Under the pieces are notes generated by a model. That model was not told the DNA's origin and ran no database searches. It worked only from the letters and a program-made list of their open reading frames with translations. The position numbers and the translations under genes are program-made. Positions 7,648-15,572 of a DNA stretch of 64,000 bases are shown here, in pieces (within the stretch, counting starts at the first letter, position 1; every line of letters begins with the position of its first letter). This DNA is from Arcobacter cloacae (GTDB taxonomy: Bacteria > Campylobacterota > Campylobacteria > Campylobacterales > Arcobacteraceae). Location: positions 1,364,001-1,428,000 of the forward strand of contig NZ_CP053833.1 in the NCBI RefSeq assembly GCF_013201935.1, in the 5' to 3' direction.

Positions 7648-9987
7648 TTAATTATTGAATATATAGTAAGTATTTCTACCTCTCTCTTTAGCCTCATATA
7701 AAGCTATATCTGATTTTTTAATTATTTCTTCTAAATTTTCTAAAGCATTATCTAAAATATAGATTCCAATACTTGTAGAAGTTAAATATTCAAAATCTTT
7801 TAAAACAAAAGGTTCTCTAATTAAATTAAGAATTTTAATTGCTATTTTTTCACAAATTTGTGTAGCTTCTAAATAATTTATAGGTAAATTATCTAATATA
7901 ATCACAAATTCATCTCCTCCTAATCTTGCTACAAAATCAATATTTCTTATAACTTTTGATAATCTTTTTGAAAATTCTTTAAGTAATTCATCCCCATAAT
8001 CATGTCCTTTTGAATCATTTAGTAATTTAAATTTATCTAAATCTAAAAATAAAATTGCTATGTGTTTTTTTTCTTTTTCAAAAGATTCTAATATCTTTTT
8101 AAAATGTTCATTAAACATTCTTCTATTTGGTAAATTTGTTAAATAATCGTAGAAAGCAAAATACTCAACTTCTTTTTCTTTATTCTTTTTATCTGTTATA
8201 TTTTGTTTTACAGCAATAAAATGCTTTATCTCATTTTTAATATCTAAAATAGGAGTAATACTTAATTCTTCATGATACAAAGAGTTATCTTTTCTTTTGT
8301 TTATCAATTCGCCTTTCCATGGTTTTTTACTTAAAATAGTACTCCACATCTCTTCATAAAAATCTTGAGTTTGTAATCCTGATTTCACAAATTCTTTTGG
8401 TTTTTTACCCTCTATTTCTTCAAGTTTATATCCTGTTAATTTTTCAAAAGCAGGATTTGCCCATTCAATATTTGCATCTTTATCAGTAATAACTATAGAA
8501 TCAGAACAAAAATTAAGAGCTGTTTTTAAAAGATTTTTTTTATTTTCTAACTCTTTTTTTACTGTCAAATCTCTAAAAGTTGTAATAATTTCCTCATTTT
8601 TATTATAAATTAATTTTTGAGCAGTTATTTCAACTGGTATTAATTGTTTATTTTTTAATCTAAAATACTCTTCATCACTTTGAAAAATTCTATTATTATT
8701 TATCTCATTTAAAATATTACAATTTTCTTTTTCTGAATAATTATTTTTTTCATGGTGATGAAATAAATAATGGGCATTTTTACCAATCAATTCATTTTCA
8801 CTATATCCTAATATTTGGCAAGCTATAGGGTTGATATATTTTATTTTTGAATTTAAATCAGTAACATACAATCCTTCTGACAATGAATTATTTATTTGAA
8901 AAAACCAATTTCTTTCATCATTTAATTTTTGAGTTTTATCCTTAATTATTTTTAATAATATTAAAATTAAAAGACAAGCAAAAACTATAATAAATAAAAA
9001 AAATGAAAAATGAGTAACTAATGTGGGTACATTATTTACTTCAGAATAAGATATTAAGTATCCTTCTAAATTATTATTTACACCCTCAAGAGGTAAGAAA
9101 ATAACATTATATCGTTTATCACTTATTTCAACAATTTCAGATATATAACTACCTTCTTTTAATAATCTTTGAATTTTTGAATTTTTAGCTAATTTTTCAT
9201 TAATCTTTTCAGCAATTTCAGATAAAGAACTTGCCGAATCTTCTAAAATATTGTTAGTATCTTCTTTAACAAAATTAGAATTAATATTAGAATTAGTATA
9301 TAAATATTTTTGTTGTTCAAATATTTTTGATTCTATGAAATTTTTGTTAAGTATAAAATGATATTCTTTACGACTATCAAGTTGTTTCAAAGAATCTATC
9401 ATTAGTTTTAAACTTAAACTAACTTCTACACTTCCTAAATACATATCTTTATAGAATATTGGAAAAATGTTTCTAAAACCAGATAAAAGTTTTCCTGTTT
9501 CAAATGTATTTACTCTTATTTTTTTTTCATTTACATATTTTATACTTTCTCTTGCTTTTGATAAATCATCACCATATTTTGAGGGTTCATGAAATCTTAA
9601 AAAACTCTTATTATCAGCTGTTTGAAAATGAATCTGTCTAATTCCATCTTTTTTTGCATAGATAAATAACGGATATAAACTTCTATAAAGTAATCCTTTA
9701 TAATATCTTCTATCTTTTTCCTCTTTTGAATTAATTGATTTATCTAAAAGTTCTAAAATCTCTTTTTTATTCAATTCTTTATCATAAATATATGTAGTAA
9801 TTAGTCTAAATTTATTAATTGTAGAATCAAATGCAATTTTTTGTGAGATTAAACTATTCTGATGATAAGTCTCTTCAACTTTTAATTTGTAAAGATATAA
9901 ATTGTATGTTGTAATTACTGCAAAAAAAATTATAACTAAAACCATTATATTAAAATATTTTACATAATTGGTAGTTTTATTTAGCAT
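7648..9987 (-). CDS. Membrane diguanylate cyclase with dCache-type sensor, two PAS and GGDEF
   Basis: Predicted c-di-GMP synthase sensing a periplasmic signal. Order by residue: TM 12-33; a periplasmic domain (about 35-325) with the segment HFQTADNKSFLRFHEPSKYG then GDDL (near 121-143) and LGSVEVSLS near 185; TM 326-350; PAS about 362-480 and 485-605; GGDEF domain 610-780. The active-site motif GGDEF is at 691-695 and an inhibitory RxxD (RNID) lies at 682-685, so product inhibition is likely. The same periplasmic motif recurs in the kinase at 33228 and the chemoreceptor at 37971. I start at the ATG 9985-9987, three bases inside an alternative TTG. It overlaps the end of the upstream PhnD-like gene by 11 nt, implying coupling; the binding protein may present a ligand to this sensor. 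The ligand is unknown. Confidence 0.88.
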   Translation of the reverse strand: MLNKTTNYVKYFNIMVLVIIFFAVITTYNLYLYKLKVEETYHQNSLISQKIAFDSTINKFRLITTYIYDKELNKKEILELLDKSINSKEEKDRRYYKGLLYRSLYPLFIYAKKDGIRQIHFQTADNKSFLRFHEPSKYGDDLSKARESIKYVNEKKIRVNTFETGKLLSGFRNIFPIFYKDMYLGSVEVSLSLKLMIDSLKQLDSRKEYHFILNKNFIESKIFEQQKYLYTNSNINSNFVKEDTNNILEDSASSLSEIAEKINEKLAKNSKIQRLLKEGSYISEIVEISDKRYNVIFLPLEGVNNNLEGYLISYSEVNNVPTLVTHFSFFLFIIVFACLLILILLKIIKDKTQKLNDERNWFFQINNSLSEGLYVTDLNSKIKYINPIACQILGYSENELIGKNAHYLFHHHEKNNYSEKENCNILNEINNNRIFQSDEEYFRLKNKQLIPVEITAQKLIYNKNEEIITTFRDLTVKKELENKKNLLKTALNFCSDSIVITDKDANIEWANPAFEKLTGYKLEEIEGKKPKEFVKSGLQTQDFYEEMWSTILSKKPWKGELINKRKDNSLYHEELSITPILDIKNEIKHFIAVKQNITDKKNKEKEVEYFAFYDYLTNLPNRRMFNEHFKKILESFEKEKKHIAILFLDLDKFKLLNDSKGHDYGDELLKEFSKRLSKVIRNIDFVARLGGDEFVIILDNLPINYLEATQICEKIAIKILNLIREPFVLKDFEYLTSTSIGIYILDNALENLEEIIKKSDIALYEAKERGRNTYYIFNN

Positions 9988-10786
9988 CAAAATTATCTTG
10001 TGTAGGAATATTTATATCTTTTAACATTTCTCTTAACTTGTCGTAATCTTTATCGAAAGCTTTTTCTACTCCATATTTTATGTCTTTACCCCAAGTTGAA
10101 TAATCTTTTGAAGGAACATCTAATAAAATATTTTGTAACTTTTCTAATTCATTTTTAGTGAGAGTTTTACTATTTCCAGCTAAAACAAATCCAGGTAATT
10201 TATCAGTTCTTTTTATCTCTTCTAATCCTAAATGATAATAATCTTTTGCTATAGAAGTTCTAAGTCCTCCTATATCAAAATTTCCTCGAATAATTTCTAA
10301 TGCAACTTCATCATGTTTTCCTAAATATTTATATTTATACTCTTCAAGTTTATTATCTAACATGGAATTAACGGATAAATATCCACAAGTTGATAAAGGT
10401 TGAGTAAGAGCTATTTTTTGAATCTTTTCTGATTTTAAAAATTTAACTAAAGAACAAGTGTAATAAACACTATTATTTTTGTCTTTAAAATATATCAAAG
10501 GCTCCACATGGTCATATTTTTCTTTTAATTTTAAATATGGTAAAGGTCCTAAATAAGCAAAATCTATTTGTGATTTTTCAAATTGTTCTAAAATATTTTC
10601 ATAATTTTCACTATAAAAAAATATTATTTTTTTATCAAGTCTTTTTTCTAAAAGTTTAATCATAGGATAAAAATTATCATAAACTTCAGTTTTATTCAAC
10701 ATGGGTAAAGGTGCAAAAACTAAAACTTCTTTTGAAGAAAGAATCAATTTAAAAAAGATAATAAGTAAGAAAAAAAATCTAATCAT
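9977..10786 (-). CDS. PhnD-like periplasmic phosphate/phosphonate-family binding protein
   Basis: Resembles the PhnD/PF12974 family of periplasmic binding proteins for phosphonate, phosphite and unrelated anions. A hydrophobic signal sequence (RFFFLLIIFFKLILS) precedes the mature part. Family features include VLVFAPLPMLNKTEVYDNF, the segment QIDFAYLGPLPYLKL (the D-AY-GP motif), TQPLSTCGYL and ALEIIRGNFDIGGLR. I choose the second ATG (10784-10786): GGA lies 7 nt before it, while the ATG 12 nt upstream (to 10798) has no ribosome-binding site. No ABC permease or ATPase gene adjoins; the only partner is the overlapping diguanylate cyclase. This suggests a sensory rather than a transport role, by analogy with binding-protein/sensor pairs such as TorT-TorS. 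Ligand unknown. Confidence 0.82.
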   Translation of the reverse strand: MIRFFFLLIIFFKLILSSKEVLVFAPLPMLNKTEVYDNFYPMIKLLEKRLDKKIIFFYSENYENILEQFEKSQIDFAYLGPLPYLKLKEKYDHVEPLIYFKDKNNSVYYTCSLVKFLKSEKIQKIALTQPLSTCGYLSVNSMLDNKLEEYKYKYLGKHDEVALEIIRGNFDIGGLRTSIAKDYYHLGLEEIKRTDKLPGFVLAGNSKTLTKNELEKLQNILLDVPSKDYSTWGKDIKYGVEKAFDKDYDKLREMLKDINIPTQDNFDAK

Positions 10787-10815
10787 AAAATAATCCATCA
10801 GTTTACTAACAAAAT

Positions 10816-10858
10816 ATTAACTAATAATTAGTTAATTCAATATAAATTTTGTTATAAT
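10816..10858 (+). promoter_or_regulatory. Palindrome and -10 in divergent promoter region
   Basis: A perfect 10-bp inverted repeat (10816-10825 with 10827-10836) around one central base lies between the divergent PhnD-like and flagellin-like genes. A TATAAT follows at 10853-10858, placed to drive the plus-strand gene. The palindrome could be an operator for one or both genes, but AT-rich palindromes also arise by chance. Confidence 0.45.
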
Positions 10859-10885
10859 AGAATAACAAATAAAAAAGGTTTAAAA

Positions 10886-11686
10886 ATGGATGTAAATGCT
10901 ATAAATAACAACAATATATCTAGTTTAAATACGTCTGTCTCTTCTTTACAATTGGAGAAAAATTCTTCTAAATCAAGAGTTGAAAATTCAGAAAAAGAAG
11001 CTCTAAATTTAAGTATTAGTAGTTACAATAAACAAAGAGATGAATTATCTTTAAATGTTCAATCTTTAAATGATGGAATAGCTATCACAAAAATTGCTCA
11101 AAATTCTATTGAAAAACAGCAGGATTACTTAAAAAATATACAAAATAAATTGGAAAACATAAATAATTTAGAAAATAAAAATGATATTAAACAAAGTATA
11201 AATGAAGATTTGAGAGCTTTTAATCAAATCGCGTACGAAACAAAATATCAAAAAGAAAATTTATTAGTAAATAACTATAATGATGAAAAAAACTCTATTG
11301 ATATAAATACAAGTTTTGTAAATTTTTCTATGGAAAAACCAAATACAGCATCTTTTGCAAATGGTATTTTTGAAAGTGTAAATAATAGTGATTTAAATAA
11401 TCCCTTAAATGTAAATAATTCTTTAGAAAAAGTTGCTTCATCTTCACTTAAACTTCAAAATATTTATGACCAATTTACAGATTTTGGGAATAAATTGGAA
11501 GAGAGTGCAAGAGATTCTATAAAAGAGCAAATAGACTTATTTAATCAAAATAAAATAAATAAAGATAAAAATTTTGGTAAAGAATCAAGTGATTTTTCTA
11601 AAACAAACGTAAATGCAAATGCAGGATATTTAGCGGCTTCTCAAGCAAATATAGTTCAAGAACAAAGTGTAAGATTACTCTCTTAA
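10886..11686 (+). CDS. Short flagellin-like coiled-coil protein
   Basis: A 266-residue protein with remnants of both flagellin ends and no obvious central variable domain. The N-terminal half contains ISSLNTSVSSLQ, like the flagellin INTNVxSL region, then SLNDGIAITKIAQNSIEKQ, close to the flagellin segment around NDGISLxQTAEGAL. The C-terminus YLAASQANIVQEQSVRLLS resembles the D0 helix ending xQANxxxxxVLxLL. The middle is rich in N, D and K. An AAGG precedes the ATG by about 7 nt and a TATAAT lies at 10853-10858. It stands apart from other flagellar genes in this window. It could be a minor filament or junction protein, or a flagellin-derived secreted protein; I cannot decide. Its 3' end overlaps the convergent ppx gene by 4 nt. 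Confidence 0.65.
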   Translation: MDVNAINNNNISSLNTSVSSLQLEKNSSKSRVENSEKEALNLSISSYNKQRDELSLNVQSLNDGIAITKIAQNSIEKQQDYLKNIQNKLENINNLENKNDIKQSINEDLRAFNQIAYETKYQKENLLVNNYNDEKNSIDINTSFVNFSMEKPNTASFANGIFESVNNSDLNNPLNVNNSLEKVASSSLKLQNIYDQFTDFGNKLEESARDSIKEQIDLFNQNKINKDKNFGKESSDFSKTNVNANAGYLAASQANIVQEQSVRLLS

Positions 11687-12603
11687 TCTTTACACTTTGT
11701 TAAGCAATAATTTATTGCGACACCCTCTCTTAATCCATCGTCTAAAACTATCGACTCTTTTTTATTGAAAACTTCAAAAATAGTTTTATAAATTAAAATG
11801 CCCACTTCTATAAATTCTACTCTACCTTTTCCAACTAATTTAGTAATTTCATCTTTTGATGAATTTTTTAAAATATTTAAACAAAAAGATAAATCTTCTA
11901 AATTTACAGTTATTCCATTTACAATATTTCTATCATAAGAGAAAAAATCTTGTCCTAATTTAATTGCAGCTATTGTGGTTGGTGTACCAGCCGTTGCAAC
12001 AAAAGGAAATTTTTTAAAATCAATATTTAATGAATCTAAAAAAAGTTTTATTTCACTTTTTCTATTTTCTAAATCTTTTTGTAAGTCATTAGATTTTAAA
12101 TATTTTTGAGTCATAGTAACAATACCAAAATCAAAACTTTTAGCTTGATAATTTTCATTACAATTAACTATTATTTCTGTAGATCCACCACCAATATCCA
12201 GTAAAATGAAATTATCAGATTCTATTTTTTCTCTTTTTAAGGCATATTTTACAGCTAATAAAGTAAGTCTAGCCTCTTCATCTCCATCAATTATTTTAAA
12301 GTCTAATTGCGTCTCTTTTTTTAAACATTCTAAAACCTCTTGACTATTTGAGGCTTTTCTCATTGCAGCCGTTGTTACACAAATAGCCTCTTTAGGATTG
12401 TAATTTATAATTTCTATAGAATGATTTATAGCCTTTATAACTCTAGCTATAGCTTCTTTAGAAATAATACCTGTATCAACTAATCCATCAGCCATTCCAA
12501 CCACTTCATTATGCTCTGAAATAATTTGATGATTTAAACAATCATATTTTAAAACACGAAAAGAGTTAGAACCTAAATCTACACTTACTATTTGATTATT
12601 CAT
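11683..12603 (-). CDS. ppx: Ppx/GppA family exopolyphosphatase
   Basis: Member of the Ppx/GppA phosphatase family, which hydrolyses polyphosphate or pppGpp. The 306-residue size matches short single-module versions without the extra C-terminal HD region. ASKHA-fold landmarks are SVDLGSNSFRVLKYD at the N-terminus (phosphate 1 loop), a catalytic-region glutamate in VVTTAAMRKASNSQEV (about residue 80-95), and DIGGGSTEIIV (phosphate 2 loop, about 140-150). The gene is convergent with the flagellin-like gene and overlaps its stop. pssA and a diguanylate cyclase lie upstream on the same strand with a 19-nt gap, so a three-gene unit is possible. Whether it acts on polyphosphate or pppGpp cannot be told from sequence. 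Confidence 0.9.
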   Translation of the reverse strand: MNNQIVSVDLGSNSFRVLKYDCLNHQIISEHNEVVGMADGLVDTGIISKEAIARVIKAINHSIEIINYNPKEAICVTTAAMRKASNSQEVLECLKKETQLDFKIIDGDEEARLTLLAVKYALKREKIESDNFILLDIGGGSTEIIVNCNENYQAKSFDFGIVTMTQKYLKSNDLQKDLENRKSEIKLFLDSLNIDFKKFPFVATAGTPTTIAAIKLGQDFFSYDRNIVNGITVNLEDLSFCLNILKNSSKDEITKLVGKGRVEFIEVGILIYKTIFEVFNKKESIVLDDGLREGVAINYCLTKCKD

Positions 12604-12622
12604 AAATATTTATTTCTAACTA

Positions 12623-13180
12623 TTATAAATGTGGTATTTTAATTTTAGAATTTAACAAATAACCTATTACAATCATCATAAATAAAACAAAAGTTTCATT
12701 TATAAAACCTGTTAAATAAATCAAATAAACAAGCCATAATAATATAGCTCCAAGAGGTGTTGGTATTCCTGTAAAATACTTTTCAACCTTACCTTCATCA
12801 GCATTTATATTAAATTGAATTAATCTTCTAAGTCCTGAAATTACATAATAAACAAAAGCAAAAATCACCAAAGGCATACTTAAAAAAGCCTCTTTAGTAT
12901 CAACTACTGCAAAATATATAAACATAGCAGGAACAATAACAAAAGATAAAAAATCAGCATAAGAATCAAGTTGAATACCAAATTGTGTTGATAAATTATA
13001 CTTTCTTGCAATTTTTCCATCAATAATATCAAATCCACCTGCAAGCCAAGCAAAAAGTGCAGCTGCGAAAAACTCTTGATGAGTCAAAAAATATATTGCA
13101 AAAATTCCAGATGCAATATTAAAAAAAGTAACTATGTTAGCTAAGTTGAAATGGTTATGTTTATTAAATAAAAAACTCAT
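12623..13180 (-). CDS. pssA: CDP-diacylglycerol--serine O-phosphatidyltransferase
   Basis: Integral membrane enzyme that makes phosphatidylserine, the precursor of phosphatidylethanolamine. The CDP-alcohol phosphotransferase signature D-G-x2-A-R-x8-G-x3-D-x3-D is present, read as DGKIARKYNLSTQFGIQLDS followed by YAD (residues about 52-75). Several hydrophobic helices follow. At 185 residues it is at the short end of the PssA family but its C-terminus (LLNSKIKIPHL) looks complete. Its start overlaps the stop of the upstream diguanylate cyclase by one base (TAATG), so the two are translationally coupled, an odd pairing that probably only reflects genome compaction. Confidence 0.9.
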   Translation of the reverse strand: MSFLFNKHNHFNLANIVTFFNIASGIFAIYFLTHQEFFAAALFAWLAGGFDIIDGKIARKYNLSTQFGIQLDSYADFLSFVIVPAMFIYFAVVDTKEAFLSMPLVIFAFVYYVISGLRRLIQFNINADEGKVEKYFTGIPTPLGAILLWLVYLIYLTGFINETFVLFMMIVIGYLLNSKIKIPHL

Positions 13181-14289
13181 TATTTCCCTTCATTGTATAT
13201 ATGATATTGATTTCTTCCATTTTCTTTAGATTTATATAAACTTTCATCTGCAAACTTATAAAGTTTATTAGCAGAAATATAACTATTGGGATTATATATT
13301 ATAGCTCCCATTGAAATTGAAATTACGTCGAGTATTTTACTATTTTTATGCTCAATTTGTAATTCTAATATTTTTTTATTCATATCTTTTAAACAATTTT
13401 CCAATATATTTTCATTTATATCAAATAAAATTACTCCAAATTCTTCTCCACCAAGTCTAAATACAAATTCATACTTTTTACTAAAATACTCTTTTAAAGT
13501 TTGTGCAACTTTTTTAAGTGCAATATCTCCCATGTCATGTCCATAGGTATCATTATATTGTTTAAAATAATCAATATCAACCATTATAAAAGCACATTGC
13601 CAATTATTTGCATTTGAAATAAAAGGCATATTATCAAAAATGGTATCAAAATATTTTCTATTATACAATTGAGTCATTCCATCAGTTATTGCTTCTATTT
13701 GATATTTTTTATTTAATACAGTTAACTGTTTATCTTTTTTTATTACTTGTAATATAATAAATACAATAACTGCAAAAGATAAAATCAAAATTGTAACAAT
13801 ATTATAAAAAAGATAATTCTTCATCTCTTCATAATCTTCTAAAAAAGTTTTTCTTTGTTTAAATGCTTCTTGAGTTTCATATTTTATTAAAAAATCAATT
13901 CTTTTTAAAATATTTAAAAATACGGTATATTTATTCTCTTTAAATGAATCTATTATCTCTTGATTAATTGTGTCAACAACTATTTTTTCATCTTTTGTTT
14001 TATAAGCATTATAGTAATAATCCCATTCTTGAAAAATTATCTCTTGTTCTTTTTTAAAATCACAATTGAATTTAACTTTTCTACAAGATACTATTTCTTG
14101 ATAATTATCAGCAATAATTTGAAGTTTAATGATTGGAATTAAGTTTGCAAAATAAATAATATCAATTTGCTTTTTCAATTTATCCACTTGACTATTAAAT
14201 AGAAGTGCTGAAATAATCAATGTTGCAAGAACTGTGCAAACAAGTAATAACAATTTTAATGTAGTTGATTTTAAAAATTTATATAACAT
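13180..14289 (-). CDS. Membrane GGDEF diguanylate cyclase
   Basis: 369 residues: TM helix about 12-31, a roughly 130-residue periplasmic region with a Cys pair (SCRKVKFNC) and predicted helices, second TM about 162-184, then a GGDEF domain. The domain has the full core: DGMTQLYNRKYFD, VDIDYFKQYNDTYGHDMGD and the active-site GGEEF. The position of the inhibitory RxxD, five residues before the motif, reads KKYE, so product inhibition through the I-site is probably absent. The periplasmic region does not resemble the dCache module of the other sensor proteins nearby. It is the first gene of a possible pssA-ppx unit and diverges from the gene at 14389. The signal it senses is unknown. Confidence 0.85.
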   Translation of the reverse strand: MLYKFLKSTTLKLLLLVCTVLATLIISALLFNSQVDKLKKQIDIIYFANLIPIIKLQIIADNYQEIVSCRKVKFNCDFKKEQEIIFQEWDYYYNAYKTKDEKIVVDTINQEIIDSFKENKYTVFLNILKRIDFLIKYETQEAFKQRKTFLEDYEEMKNYLFYNIVTILILSFAVIVFIILQVIKKDKQLTVLNKKYQIEAITDGMTQLYNRKYFDTIFDNMPFISNANNWQCAFIMVDIDYFKQYNDTYGHDMGDIALKKVAQTLKEYFSKKYEFVFRLGGEEFGVILFDINENILENCLKDMNKKILELQIEHKNSKILDVISISMGAIIYNPNSYISANKLYKFADESLYKSKENGRNQYHIYNEGK

Positions 14290-14388
14290 TAAGTTATTTT
14301 ATCCAATTTTAGATTTAAAATAAGTAAAAAATTTTATTTACATTTTCTAGTATTTTGTGATAGAATTAAAAGAAATGGGTTTTAGTTT

Positions 14389-14886
14389 ATGGAAATATAT
14401 GACAGTTATCAAAATACCTCTTCTTTATATCAACAAATTGCTATAAAAAAGAGTGAATTATCAAATATAGATAAAAAAGAGTTCGAAAAATCTACTTTTG
14501 AAAAAAATGATACTGTTGTTTTAGGTGAAAAAAACTATGATGAAAATGATTATCAAAGGGTTTTAAATAAATTTAAAAACAAAGATAATGAAATAAGAAC
14601 ACATGAGCAAACACATGCATCAGGTGCTCAAACAACAACGGCAATTAGTTATAATTACCAAGTTGGTCCAGATGGAAAACTTTATGCAACAGGAGGAAGT
14701 GTTAGATTTGATACTTCAATTCCGCAAGACCCACAAAGTGCAAAAGTAAAACTTGAACAGCTAAAAGATGCTTCAAGTTCAGTGGGATCTTTAAGTGGTG
14801 CTGATGCAAGTATTGCTCAAGTTGCAAACTTAAATAAAATGTTATTAGAAAGCTTAAAGGAAGGATTTAATTATGAGAATAGATAA
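14389..14886 (+). CDS. Putative metalloprotease, CJM1_0395/SprA-related family
   Basis: 165 residues. The core IRTHEQTHASGAQ holds an HExxH zinc-protease motif (HEQTH, about residues 77-81), followed by YNYQVGPDGKLYATGGSVRF. The GPDG-xxYAxGGxV pattern is the hallmark of the SprA-related putative metalloproteases annotated in Campylobacterota as CJM1_0395 family. The N-terminal 60 residues are polar and low in complexity, and there is no signal peptide, so it is probably cytoplasmic or exported by another route. Substrate unknown; proteolytic activity is inferred from the motif. It overlaps the next gene by 14 nt, making a compact unit with a mini rod-like protein and thioredoxin. A TAGAAT at 14361-14366 is a possible -10. 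Confidence 0.75.
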   Translation: MEIYDSYQNTSSLYQQIAIKKSELSNIDKKEFEKSTFEKNDTVVLGEKNYDENDYQRVLNKFKNKDNEIRTHEQTHASGAQTTTAISYNYQVGPDGKLYATGGSVRFDTSIPQDPQSAKVKLEQLKDASSSVGSLSGADASIAQVANLNKMLLESLKEGFNYENR

Positions 14887-15112
14887 TAATTTAAATGCTA
14901 TGGTTGCTTCAGAATTACAAGTAAATGAAATGGCAACGAATCTTGCAAGTGTAGCAAATACAGTAGCTGATCCAAAATTTCAAGAAGTTACAGCCGATTT
15001 AATTGAGTCTATAGTTGGTCAAATTCCAGAGATTGTCTCTTATTCTGCTAATGCAAAAAGTATAGAGACACAAAATGCTGTTTCTGATATGATGTTAAAT
15101 ATTAAGGCTTAG
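14873..15112 (+). CDS. Small protein resembling fused ends of flagellar rod/hook proteins
   Basis: 79 residues, not assigned to a named family. The N-terminal half (LNAMVASELQVNEMATNLAS) resembles the helix of flagellar rod/hook proteins that carries A-NNLAN, and the C-terminal half (DLIESIVGQIPEIVSYSANAK, then IETQNAVSDMMLNI) closely resembles the C-terminal helix of FlgC/FlgE/FlgG proteins (EMV-MI-AQRAYEANAK-I-T-DEML--LLNI). It could therefore be a minimal axial-type protein lacking the middle domain. A strong AAGGAAGG precedes the ATG, which lies inside the end of the upstream metalloprotease gene; trxC follows after 2 nt. The resemblance is by eye only. Confidence 0.6.
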   Translation: MRIDNNLNAMVASELQVNEMATNLASVANTVADPKFQEVTADLIESIVGQIPEIVSYSANAKSIETQNAVSDMMLNIKA

Positions 15113-15114
15113 TT

Positions 15115-15546
15115 ATGTCTAAAATAAATGTAGTTTGCCCTCATTGCTTAAAAGTTAATGCAATTCCTTTAAAAGATAGTTATACTAAAGCGAATTGTGG
15201 AGAGTGTAAAAAATCACTACTAGAAACAACTCCTTTAGAATTGAGTGAAAAAAATTTTGATCATGTTATTGTGAATTCTGAAATTCCAGTAATTGTTGAT
15301 TTTTGGGCGCCTTGGTGTGGACCTTGTAAAATGTTTGCTCCTATTTTTAATGATGTTGCAAAAAAATATCCATTAAAAGCTTTGTTTGTAAAAGTAAACA
15401 CTGAAGCTGAACAAAACTTAGGAGCAAGATTTGCTATTAGGTCTATTCCAACTCTTGTTGTTTATAAAAATGGAGTTGAGAAAAAAAGAGTAAGTGGAGC
15501 TTTAGATCCACTAAGATTAGTTAATTTAGTAAATGAAAATTTATAA
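15115..15546 (+). CDS. trxC: Thioredoxin 2 (TrxC-type) with N-terminal zinc ribbon
   Basis: Cytoplasmic disulfide reductase. The 143 residues comprise an N-terminal zinc ribbon with two cysteine pairs (CPHC at about 9-12 and CGEC at about 28-31) and a thioredoxin fold with the active site FWAPWCGPCK (about residue 60-70) and the cis-Pro loop RSIPTLVVYKNG. The zinc ribbon distinguishes TrxC from TrxA; TrxC often responds to oxidative stress. It is the last gene of the 14389-15546 unit, ending inside a perfect hairpin shared with the convergent tudS-like gene. Confidence 0.93.
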   Translation: MSKINVVCPHCLKVNAIPLKDSYTKANCGECKKSLLETTPLELSEKNFDHVIVNSEIPVIVDFWAPWCGPCKMFAPIFNDVAKKYPLKALFVKVNTEAEQNLGARFAIRSIPTLVVYKNGVEKKRVSGALDPLRLVNLVNENL

Positions 15547-15572
15547 AAACTATTTATTAGTTTTTATAAATT
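15538..15572. terminator. Bidirectional hairpin between trxC and the tudS-like gene
   Basis: Perfect 15-bp inverted repeat (15538-15552 with 15558-15572) with a 5-nt loop. The stem includes the stop codons of both convergent genes, which end only 3 nt apart. Runs of A/T inside the arms give U-rich 3' arms on both strands, consistent with one terminator used in both directions. Confidence 0.65.
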
